Below, piece after piece: positions 15,158-21,752 of a stretch of DNA of 37,891 nt (position 1 is its first letter; each line of letters begins with the position of its first letter). The notes below the pieces were generated by a model. It saw only the letters and a list, made by a program, of their open reading frames with translations, did no database searches and was not told the DNA's origin. This DNA is from Minisyncoccota bacterium (GTDB lineage Bacteria > Patescibacteriota > Minisyncoccia > JAHIHE01 > JAGLIN01). A program made the translations under genes and the position numbers. The stretch is taken from positions 1 to 37,891 of the forward strand of contig JAGLIM010000066.1 in the NCBI GenBank assembly GCA_023142995.1. The letters are read 5' to 3'.

Positions 15158-15507
15158 GTTGGCTTGGATACTACCACTCCTGCGAGAGTGATAGACAAGA
15201 CCAACGATTGACTTGGCGCTACCACATAAGATTGGCAAGTGCCAAAGTCAACACAGAGAAAAGAAACAGAAAGAAACCTTTGGCCCTAAGAAATGGTGCC
15301 TCTAAGAAACAGTCGTAATGAAGCAGGCCAAAAAAGGTCTAGCAAGAGACGTTTCGGGTTTCGGGAGATCGCGATTGGTCGCATCAGATAGGCCATCTGA
15401 TTGGGCCCTAAGTCACGCGCAAGGAAAAAAGATTATACGCGCAAACTGACACGATCTCCCCATTTCATTTATCCTATTCTATCATAAAGCCGAGAGGCTG
15501 TTTTTTT
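15158..15507 (+). ncRNA. Unassigned structured RNA, about 350 nt
   Basis: A promoter in front and an intrinsic terminator behind bound an RNA with many strong helices. Hairpin I is GTTGG-TTG (15158-15166) with CAA-CCAAC (15196-15205), enclosing CACTC/GAGTG. Hairpin II is TTGACT-TGGC (15208-15217) with GCCA-AGTCAA (15241-15251). Hairpin III is TTTGGCC (15279-15285) with GGCCAAA (15326-15332). Hairpin IV is GTCT/AGAC (15337-15350). Domain V is closed by GGGAGATCG (15363-15371) with CGATCTCCC (15452-15460) and holds two inner hairpins, ATCAGAT/ATCTGAT and GTCA-CGCG/CGCG-TGAC. It lacks the GAGGAAAGTCC core of RNase P RNA and the GGAAGCAGC-type loop of SRP RNA, and the tmRNA is elsewhere. Its GC content is well above its surroundings, as for stable RNAs. 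A 73-codon frame overlaps it but looks spurious. Confidence 0.7.
15488..15507 (+). terminator. Terminator of the 350-nt RNA
   Basis: AGCC (15488-15491), GAGA loop, GGCT (15496-15499), then G and seven T residues. Confidence 0.85.
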
Positions 15508-15614
15508 ATGCGCTAATATTTGATTAACATATAAAAGTTCTGAAACCTAGTTTCAGAATTCACCCATTAAACAAATTTTTACATTTAATTTATTTTTTTA
15601 CAGCATTCTAATTT

Positions 15615-15790
15615 CATAAATTAAGTTTTACGACACAAACGCTAGCACATATTTTGGAGTCCTTGCGATAGCAAGGATGAAGTTTCATAGGATTAATGAA
15701 TTTCAAAAGTATTGTGATATTTCTCCCTTACTGGAGTTTATGCTGAATTTAGTTCAGTATAAGGACTCCATAACATTGAAATTCCTATAC
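15615..15790. repeat. GGAGTCCTTGCGA repeat (family R6), copy 2
   Basis: ATAAATTAAGTTTTACGACAC, GGAGTCCTTGCGATAGCAAG, GAAGTTTCATAGGATTAAT, AAGTATTGTGATATTTCTCC and a final AAGGACTCC repeat the block order of the copy at 12419-12588. Its right half carries an extra GCTGAATTTAGTTCAG palindrome. Confidence 0.75.
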
Positions 15791-15835
15791 TTTAAATTAT
15801 TCATAAATATCAATGACTATTGATATTATAATACC

Positions 15836-15860
15836 ATTCTACTTTATGGAGAACTATACT
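15836..15860. repeat. R1 half copy, degenerate
   Basis: ATTCTACTTTATGGAGAACTA resembles the first R1 arm; the second arm is absent. Confidence 0.55.
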
Positions 15861-15889
15861 CATCTAACTTTTTTGCTCTCGTATAGGTA

Positions 15890-15918
15890 TGGACAAAACA
15901 ACAAATATATGCTAAAAT
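15890..15918 (+). promoter_or_regulatory. Promoter upstream of the subtilase gene
   Basis: TGGACA (15890-15895), a 17-nt spacer and the extended -10 TGC-TAAAAT (15913-15918). It predicts a leader of about 145 nt before the subtilase ATG. Confidence 0.65.
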
Positions 15919-16006
15919 GTAGTTATAGTAAGTTAGTTTCTTAAGACTACTCTATGTTCAAAATAATTCTATTAACTCTCAAATTGCATAATTCTTAAAT
16001 CAAAGG

Positions 16007-16030
16007 AAGGAATTGAATATTCCTTTTTTT
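16007..16030 (+). terminator. Terminator-like hairpin in the subtilase leader
   Basis: AAGGAAT (16007-16013), loop TGAAT, ATTCCTT (16019-16025), then T residues to 16030. It lies about 40 bases before the subtilase ATG and about 85 bases after the predicted transcription start. That position would allow attenuation or release of a short leader RNA. Confidence 0.6.
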
Positions 16031-16068
16031 AAATAATTATTAATTTAATAATCAATAAACAAAAAAAT

Positions 16069-18294
16069 ATGGAGAAAAAACAAAAAACAATAGCAAGTGA
16101 ATTGCCTAAGTTCTTGGTAGTTGGGCTTGTTATCTTGGTCACAGGATTAGTTTCTTTGAACTCAATAGTTGCATTGGAACACAACACAGCTAACAAAAAC
16201 AAAAAAGTTGAAACTAAAAATGAAGTTAAAGGACAAAAAAATGATCAACAATATATTCCAGGACAAGTTATTGTCAAACTTAAAGAAGGAGAATCTTCTA
16301 ACTATGAATTTTTAAGGGGAAATAGATTGAAATCTGCTAAAAGAGTGATCAAAGAAAACAAATCAGGGAAAAACATAAAAGCCAGAGAAGTGGCAAAAGC
16401 GCACGGACTTGACCGAATTTATCTTGCAGAATTTTCTTCTGAAGAAAACCTAGCAGGAGTTTTAGAAAGACTTAATAAAGATCCCAGGGTAGAATATGCA
16501 GAACCTGACTATATTTACCGCACTACTGAAACAATTCCTTCTGATCCAAGTTTCTCTAAACTTTGGGGATTACACAACACAGCAACAGACGCAGACATTG
16601 ACGCTCCTGAAGCATGGGACCTTCAAAAAGGAAGCAAGGAAATCATAGTCGCTGTTATTGATTCAGGAGTTGATTATAATCATCCAGATCTAGCTGCGAA
16701 CATTTGGACTAATCCAGGTGAAATAGCTGATAATGGCGTAGATGACGATAATAATGGTTTTGTTGATGATTATTATGGTTGGGATTTTTATAGTAATGAC
16801 AATGATCCGATGGGCGCTACTTCTCATGGCACGCATTGCGCGGGAACAATCGGCGCGGTGGGAAATAATGGAGTTGGTGTTGTTGGTGTAAATTGGAATG
16901 TTAGTATAATGTCAATTAAATTTATGGGTACTAGCGGAGGAACCACATATGGAGCTATAAATTCTATAAATTATGCCATCAATATGGGTGCTGATATAAT
17001 GAGCAATAGCTGGGGCGCTAATCTTACTTCTGCCGGTATAGAAAATGCTATTTCTGCCGCAAATGACGCTGGTATTTTATTTGTCGCATCAGCTGGAAAT
17101 AGTGGCCAGGACAATGATAATGTCGTTACTCCAAACTACCCATCCAGTTCTAAATTAGATAATGTCGTTGCTGTAGCAGCAACAGATTCCAATGATAATA
17201 AAGCATCTTGGTCAAGCTATGGAGCTACTACTGTAGATCTTGGTGCTCCTGGTGTTAGTATTTATTCAACTGTAATGGGAGGTGGCTATGCTACTTACAG
17301 TGGAACTTCAATGGCTTGCCCGCATGTCGCTGGCGCAGCAGCTTTGATCAAAGCTCATTATCCAACAATGACCAGCGAAGGATTAAAGGCAAGACTCCTT
17401 GGCGGAGTTGATCCTATTCCTTCAATGGCAGGAATAACAGTAAGCGAAGGAAGATTAAATGTATTTAATTCTCTTTCTTTAGACAATGTTCCTCCAATAG
17501 CAAACGCAGGAGGCAGTCAATTTGTTAGTGATACTGATAGCAATGGAACAGAAACAGTTACTCTTGACGGATCTACTTCTACTGATTCAGATGGGTATAT
17601 AGCTTCTTATCAATGGTTTAAAAGTAATTCCACTACAGAATCTACTCTGATTGGAATTGAAGAGATTATAACTCATCCTTTTTTAGTTAATGATGATTAT
17701 TTAATAACTCTAATAGTAACAGACGACAAAGGAGCTACTGATACTAATATGGTTACTATAATAGTTAATCCAAATGAACCTCCATTTGCAAATGCTGGTG
17801 GAAACCAAACTGTAAATGATATAAATGGTGATGGTCAAGAATTAGTAACCTTAGATGGTAGCGACTCCTATGATCCAGATGGGAGCATAAGCTCTTATGT
17901 TTGGGATTTTGGAGATGGATCGACAGGATCAGGAATTTCTCCAACTCATACTTATAGTACTATTGGAATTTTCACAGCTACCTTAACCGTCACAGACAAC
18001 GGCGGAGCTATTGACACTGACATAGCTACTATAGAAATAGTAGAATTTATTCCAGATACAGTAACTGTGACAAATATTAAGTATGATACTAAAAAATCTA
18101 CCTTATTGGTCTATGCTATTTCTAACGGAAATGGTGCAGTCTTGACTGCTAGCGCTGGCGGTTTTGAAAATATAGCGATGAAATATGATTCGCGACTTAA
18201 AGTATTTAAAGCGACAATCAGAAAGATTGCTCCAGATCCTCATTCCGTAACTGTTACATCTTCTCTTGGAGGAGAAACAACTTATACCTGGTAA
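16069..18294 (+). CDS. Secreted subtilisin-like serine protease with PKD domains
   Basis: A peptidase S8 enzyme that is exported and probably acts outside the cell or on its surface. The 741-aa protein has an N-terminal membrane/signal segment (14-36, KFLVVGLVILVTGLVSLNSI). An inhibitor I9-type propeptide follows (about 61-150, YIPGQVIVKLKEG to RVEYAEPDYIY). The catalytic domain is 165-470, with Asp198 (VIDSGVDYNHPDL), His253 (SHGTHCAGT), oxyanion Asn344 (SAGNSG) and Ser414 (GTSMACPHVAG). Two PKD beta-sandwich domains follow (about 475-567 and 573-660; the second has YVWDFGDGSTGSG), then an 80-residue beta-rich tail. All catalytic residues are intact. It has its own promoter and terminator. 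The substrate is unknown; such proteases may process surface proteins or host polypeptides. Confidence 0.95.
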   Translation: MEKKQKTIASELPKFLVVGLVILVTGLVSLNSIVALEHNTANKNKKVETKNEVKGQKNDQQYIPGQVIVKLKEGESSNYEFLRGNRLKSAKRVIKENKSGKNIKAREVAKAHGLDRIYLAEFSSEENLAGVLERLNKDPRVEYAEPDYIYRTTETIPSDPSFSKLWGLHNTATDADIDAPEAWDLQKGSKEIIVAVIDSGVDYNHPDLAANIWTNPGEIADNGVDDDNNGFVDDYYGWDFYSNDNDPMGATSHGTHCAGTIGAVGNNGVGVVGVNWNVSIMSIKFMGTSGGTTYGAINSINYAINMGADIMSNSWGANLTSAGIENAISAANDAGILFVASAGNSGQDNDNVVTPNYPSSSKLDNVVAVAATDSNDNKASWSSYGATTVDLGAPGVSIYSTVMGGGYATYSGTSMACPHVAGAAALIKAHYPTMTSEGLKARLLGGVDPIPSMAGITVSEGRLNVFNSLSLDNVPPIANAGGSQFVSDTDSNGTETVTLDGSTSTDSDGYIASYQWFKSNSTTESTLIGIEEIITHPFLVNDDYLITLIVTDDKGATDTNMVTIIVNPNEPPFANAGGNQTVNDINGDGQELVTLDGSDSYDPDGSISSYVWDFGDGSTGSGISPTHTYSTIGIFTATLTVTDNGGAIDTDIATIEIVEFIPDTVTVTNIKYDTKKSTLLVYAISNGNGAVLTASAGGFENIAMKYDSRLKVFKATIRKIAPDPHSVTVTSSLGGETTYTW

Positions 18295-18332
18295 TAGATT
18301 TAAAGATAAGTTTTTTCTGACAAGTTAAATCA

Positions 18333-18364
18333 AAAACAAGCTGCTTAAAAACAGCTTGTTTTTG
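18333..18364 (+). terminator. Terminator after the subtilase gene
   Basis: CAAAAACAAGCTG and CAGCTTGTTTTTG form a 13-bp stem around CTTAAAAA. It sits 38 bases past the stop codon and is symmetrical enough to stop transcription from either side. Confidence 0.88.
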
Positions 18365-18503
18365 ATTCTGAAAAACTACTATAGAAACCTCTGGAAAACG
18401 CAGTTTTTGTCATTCCCTTGGAGGAGGGAATCCAGTGTTTAAATCAAAATACAAATTCAAAAATGTAACTTTTGATAGTTTTTCAGAGCTTCCTATAATA
18501 TGC

Positions 18504-18566
18504 GATATTGTTCGACTTTATGGAGAACTCTGCGCGATAAGCTTCTCCACAAGGTCGAAGAATATT
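18504..18566. repeat. R1 hairpin repeat, full copy
   Basis: TTCGACTTTATGGAGAA, loop CTCTGCGCGATAAGC, TTCTCCACAAGGTCGAA, with GATATTG and AGAATATT at the edges. It is close to the family consensus. The preceding 130 bases (18365-18503) hold short repeat fragments only. Confidence 0.9.
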
Positions 18567-18618
18567 GGAACAAGAAGGAGTTTTTCAGAGGTTCTTATGT
18601 TTGTTTTTGCGAATAATT

Positions 18619-19446
18619 TTATAATTTATTAATCTCTCCTTTTAATACTTCCTTTATATTTTTCCCAAGACTTTTTACGAATCTTTTATCGGCAATAAAA
18701 TTTTCTAAATCTAAAATAATACTGCGTTCATTGACTTTGTCTAGAATTTCTAATAATCTTTTTTTAAGATCTTTAGCACTAGAAATATCTTCAAGACAGT
18801 TCAAATTCGGACTAACATTTTTTTGCAAATACCACATCAAGTCAAAATAATCCCTGCCCTTAACAGTAATTAAAGCTTCTCCAGATTTGGCAGTTTTTTC
18901 CCATTTCCGATAAAGTATTGCTCTGATCTTTGTCGCCATTAATGTCGGTAAATCAAAAGTTTTGATCAAAATGGATTGATTAAGTTTAAATAATGGTCTA
19001 ATCTCCGTTTTATATTTCTTACAAAAATTAAAACCTTTGAAAATTTCTACTTTTAAATAGAGCTGGTCCGACTGGCTATTATTAGCCAATTTCAATTGCT
19101 TAAGAATTGGAAATTTCAAATATATTCTAAATTTCTGTATCTTTATTTTTACAGGCAAACCAACTTCTTTTTCAAAATATTCTTGCAGATCACTTGCTAC
19201 GGTTTCAATTTTTATTTTATTATTAATATCTACAAAATCAAGATCTTCTGAAAGACGCGGCAAATCATAGCACTGAGATAAGGCAGAACCTCCATAAAAT
19301 ACTAACTCACTGTATTTTTTATGCGAGTAAATATAACGCAAAGCAAACACTTGCAAATAATCTTTCAGCAAGTTTCGCTTGTATAGATCAGGCTTATCAA
19401 AATTTTCTTTGATAATATTTTCCAGTTCCAAAATTATTTTTTCCAT
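18619..19446 (-). CDS. AbiEii-type nucleotidyltransferase toxin, module 1
   Basis: AbiEii/AbiGii toxins are DNA polymerase beta-like nucleotidyltransferases and form the toxin half of type IV toxin-antitoxin systems. They act on tRNA or block phage growth. In this 275-aa protein, YGGSALSQCYDLPRLSEDLDF carries the G-G-S motif (52-54) and the metal-binding Asp68 and Asp70. KGRDYFDLMWYL (196-207) is the conserved second signature. The active site looks intact. Its antitoxin gene is upstream on the same strand but separated by a 168-base gap filled by a palindromic repeat, whereas module 2 has overlapping genes. Sequence similarity to module 2 is limited to the motifs, so the two are not recent duplicates. 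Confidence 0.9.
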   Translation of the reverse strand: MEKIILELENIIKENFDKPDLYKRNLLKDYLQVFALRYIYSHKKYSELVFYGGSALSQCYDLPRLSEDLDFVDINNKIKIETVASDLQEYFEKEVGLPVKIKIQKFRIYLKFPILKQLKLANNSQSDQLYLKVEIFKGFNFCKKYKTEIRPLFKLNQSILIKTFDLPTLMATKIRAILYRKWEKTAKSGEALITVKGRDYFDLMWYLQKNVSPNLNCLEDISSAKDLKKRLLEILDKVNERSIILDLENFIADKRFVKSLGKNIKEVLKGEINKL

Positions 19447-19469
19447 ATTTTGTTTTTTATTAAATACTT

Positions 19470-19616
19470 TGGATTACGAAATGCAAATTTTTGTGTCATT
19501 CCGAGTCTTAAACGAGGAATCTCTTCAATATTATTATTTGAGATTTACATTGTTTAAGGGATTTCTCAATCGCTACCGCTCATTTCGAAATGACAAAAAG
19601 GGATATTTCGTAATTC
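19470..19616. repeat. R5-type element between the AbiE module 1 genes
   Basis: Outer ends TTACGAAAT and ATTTCGTAA are inverted, as are inner GTCATTCCGAG and CTCATTTCGAAATGAC. It looks like a miniature inverted-repeat element of about 145 bases inserted between antitoxin and toxin. GAGGAATCTCTTCAATAT is shared with the 10368-10690 cluster. Confidence 0.7.
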
Positions 19617-20259
19617 AAAATAAATAATCAAAAATCATCCGCATTTTTTTTGATTTTTCCAATTCAATATATTTTTCCAGCTCTTTAACATCTTTTTTGG
19701 TTAGATTGTCCAAATTTAATCTTAACTCATCAATTTGTTTTTCGTTGAACAATATATTCTTGCGAAAATATAAAAAATCAAACAATGCTTTCGCAAGACT
19801 GGCTTCAGCGATCAAAAAGTTTTCTTTTTTTCTGATTCTAAATCCATTAAACAATTCTTTTCTGATATGATGATAATTAAAATTTCCAAAATGATTAAGA
19901 AATTTATTAGTTTTTTTCTCGGTAACTAAGGTAAAACTGTTAACTGATTCTGTCAGTACCCCATATTTTTCAAGTGTATATTCCATACTTAGATAGCTTG
20001 GAGTATAAATAATATTTGCAATAAATTCAGAGTATTCATTAATTATATTTTTCTTTTCAATATTTTCTATAAAACTTTTACTTACATATAGCCCTCTTTT
20101 TAAAGAAATAATTCTATTTCGCTTTGATAGACGATAAAAAAGCACCTTTAAAAAATTTCTATTTTTTTCAATTGGCATTAAACTATCAATAGCAAAATAA
20201 GGAAGACCTTCAATAAATCTTTCAATTTTTTTTGATTTGTTCTCTCTATTTTTTATCAT
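19615..20259 (-). CDS. AbiEi-type antitoxin / transcriptional regulator, module 1
   Basis: AbiEi-family antitoxins have an N-terminal winged helix that represses their own operon and a C-terminal domain that counters the toxin. The 214-aa protein shows FAIDSLMPIEKN...FYRLSKRNRIISLKRGLYVSK (winged-helix region). It then has YTPSYLSMEYTLEKYGVLTESVNSFTLVTEKKTNKFLNHFGNFNYHHIRKELFNGF and LIAEASLAKALFDFLYF, the standard AbiEi pattern. It precedes the toxin gene, as is usual. A near-consensus promoter with a GTATAC inverted repeat over the -10 lies 29-57 bases upstream, consistent with autorepression. Confidence 0.88.
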   Translation of the reverse strand: MIKNRENKSKKIERFIEGLPYFAIDSLMPIEKNRNFLKVLFYRLSKRNRIISLKRGLYVSKSFIENIEKKNIINEYSEFIANIIYTPSYLSMEYTLEKYGVLTESVNSFTLVTEKKTNKFLNHFGNFNYHHIRKELFNGFRIRKKENFLIAEASLAKALFDFLYFRKNILFNEKQIDELRLNLDNLTKKDVKELEKYIELEKSKKMRMIFDYLF

Positions 20260-20275
20260 AAATACCTATTTCTAT

Positions 20276-20316
20276 TAGTATACAATAAGTATACACTATC
20301 AGAAATGCAATGTCAA
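20276..20316 (-). promoter_or_regulatory. Promoter and likely operator of AbiE module 1
   Basis: On the minus strand, TTGACA (20316-20311), a 17-nt spacer and TATACT (20293-20288). An inverted repeat, TAGTATAC (20276-20283) and GTATACACTA (20289-20298), covers the -10 and the start site. The transcript start would be about 22 bases before the antitoxin ATG. Confidence 0.8.
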
Positions 20317-20340
20317 TACCAATAAACAAGATTGTCAGTT

Positions 20341-20411
20341 ATTCCAGAATCCACTCACTTTTTCATTATTCATCTCCAGTCGTTATTGCGGATGAAACAA
20401 CTCACTCATCG
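20341..20411 (-). pseudogene. Relic of the WWVDVDELCG-type protein C-terminus
   Basis: Read on the minus strand, this 70-base piece encodes SELFHPQ-stop-RLEMNNEKVSGFWNN. It matches the start of the fragment at 26143-26406 (SEPFNPQWQLEMNNKKEDGFLNG). It has a stop codon and no continuation. Confidence 0.5.
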
Positions 20412-20507
20412 CAAAAAAAGAACGCAGTGAAAGTACCTTTAAATATGAACGATTTTTTTAGTTGGATTTAAAGAGCTTGTTTTTGATTTTGGAAAACTAC
20501 TATAATA

Positions 20508-20629
20508 TGCGATATCGTTCAACAACAATATCGTTCAACCACAATATTGTTCAACTTTATGGAGAACTCTACGCAATAACTTCTCCACAAGGTCGAAGAA
20601 TATTAGAGCAAGATCAAAGAATATTAGAA
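20508..20629. repeat. R1 hairpin with tandemly extended arms
   Basis: The core (20543-20604) has TTCAACTTTATGGAGAA and TTCTCCACAAGGTCGAA. To the left, ATATCGTTCAACAACA-type units repeat twice more. To the right, AGGTCGAAGAATATTAGAG and AGATCAAAGAATATTAGAA repeat. The arms have grown outward on both sides. Confidence 0.8.
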
Positions 20630-20636
20630 AAAAGAA

Positions 20637-20665
20637 TTGACACAAATTATAAAAGATAGTATTAT
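20637..20665 (+). promoter_or_regulatory. Promoter of the 202-aa secreted protein gene
   Basis: TTGACA (20637-20642), a 17-nt spacer and TATTAT (20660-20665), giving a leader of about 34 bases. AGGAG at 20675-20679 is too far from the ATG to act as a Shine-Dalgarno site. Confidence 0.6.
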
Positions 20666-20705
20666 ATATAGTATAGGAGTGAGATTTTAATATAATATAG
20701 TTTTT

Positions 20706-21314
20706 ATGAATAATACAAAGGATTTAGCTAGAAAAAAGATTATTGGAACTGCGATTTTTGCGTTGTTTGTCTTTGGTTTGGCATTGTCTGCTTCTTCAAG
20801 TGTACAAGCTTTGTTTATTAGTACTAAAGGGACTATCAATGTAGATGGAACTGTAACTGATGTTGGAATTTCAAGTTTGACTATTAGTACTAATGATTCA
20901 ATTATTACTTTTAATACCGATGGAGCTAATATCATTCCTAATGGAACTACTTTTATTGGTGGTGAACGTGTTCGCGTTAAAGCAAGTCCTAACGGTGGAA
21001 TTCCACTTGCTATTGTCATTAAAAAGCTGAATAGCAGTGATCCTGGATATGGAACACAAGGAGATAATGTTAATATCAATGATGCAATTGTATATAGTGT
21101 TGATATAGACAATAAAACCTTTACTGTAAACACTGGATATACATTAATAACTTTTAGGGTTTCTTTGTCAGATACAAAATTTAACGGTAATGCCAAAAAC
21201 CTTTCTGAACTTTCTGATCTTCTTGGACAAGGAGGAGAGGTCACAATTCATGTTAATGGCGAAGATAGCGCAAGTGGATTTTTGGCAAGAACAGTTATCA
21301 CAAAAAAGAAGTAA
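20706..21314 (+). CDS. Secreted protein with repeated small beta-barrel (DUF5666-like) domains
   Basis: The 202-aa product has a signal segment (12-36, IIGTAIFALFVFGLALSASSSVQA). Two similar beta-rich modules follow. The first is KGTINVDGTVTDVGISSLTI...ITFNTDGANIIPNGTTFIGGERVRVKAS. The second is DAIVYSVDIDNKTFTVNTGYTLITFRVSLSDTKF...LSELSDLLGQGGEVTIHVNG. The G-x-V-x-x-V...T...G-x-x-V-x-V pattern resembles DUF5666. It probably sits outside the cell or at the envelope; the binding partner is unknown. It has its own promoter and terminator. Confidence 0.75.
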   Translation: MNNTKDLARKKIIGTAIFALFVFGLALSASSSVQALFISTKGTINVDGTVTDVGISSLTISTNDSIITFNTDGANIIPNGTTFIGGERVRVKASPNGGIPLAIVIKKLNSSDPGYGTQGDNVNINDAIVYSVDIDNKTFTVNTGYTLITFRVSLSDTKFNGNAKNLSELSDLLGQGGEVTIHVNGEDSASGFLARTVITKKK

Positions 21315-21341
21315 GCTACTATATAAAATATTTTAAATAAA

Positions 21342-21378
21342 AAAAACAGAGATGCAACAACGGCACTTCTGTTTTTTT
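21342..21378 (+). terminator. Terminator after the 202-aa gene
   Basis: ACAGA-GA-TGC pairs with GCA-CT-TCTGT, and a run of seven T residues follows, 30-60 bases past the stop codon. Confidence 0.8.
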
Positions 21379-21509
21379 ATTAACGGACTGACACACGAGC
21401 GATAGCGGAGTGTGTTATTCGCAAAAGCTTCACCTTTCTCTAACAAATAACAAACTACACTATCGTTCGTTTGTCACTCCGTCTATACTCTGTTTGTTTG
21501 TTTAACCAC

Positions 21510-21680
21510 AATATTGTTCGACCTTGTGGAGAACTTTGCGCGAATAGCTTCTCCACAAGGTCGAAGAATATTAGAACAAGGTCGAAGAATATTGGAGTAA
21601 GGTCAAAGAATATTGGAGTAAGGTCAAAGAATATTTTAATATCGTTCGACTTTATTGAGAACCATTATCAGAAAATAAAA
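21510..21680. repeat. R1 hairpin with a 21-bp tandem array and a half copy
   Basis: The core (21510-21571) has TTCGACCTTGTGGAGAA and TTCTCCACAAGGTCGAA. From 21558, four tandem 21-base units follow (AGGTCGAAGAATATTAGAACA and variants with TTGGAGTA). A half copy follows, TCGTTCGACTTTATTGAGAACC, with the TCAGAAAATAAAATAAA flank also seen at 15056. The preceding stretch 21379-21509 has only fragments of repeats. Confidence 0.85.
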
Positions 21681-21752
21681 TAAATTTGGAGTTCACTCTT
21701 TAGAGTGTAAGATCATTCGGCGATAACACCGTTAGACTTTATGAACCTTTGA

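Noticed and set aside
15097-15318. A 73-codon plus-strand frame overlapping the 350-nt RNA
   Set aside because: It begins upstream of the predicted transcript start, spans the promoter and helices I-III, and its product is basic low-information sequence. The base pairing explains the DNA better.
15158-15507. RNase P RNA or large SRP RNA as identity of the structured RNA
   Set aside because: Neither the GAGGAAAGTCC-type core and its P4 partner nor a GGAAGCAGC-type loop is present on either strand.
21558-21641. CRISPR array
   Set aside because: The 21-base units are directly tandem, with no unique spacers and no cas genes nearby.
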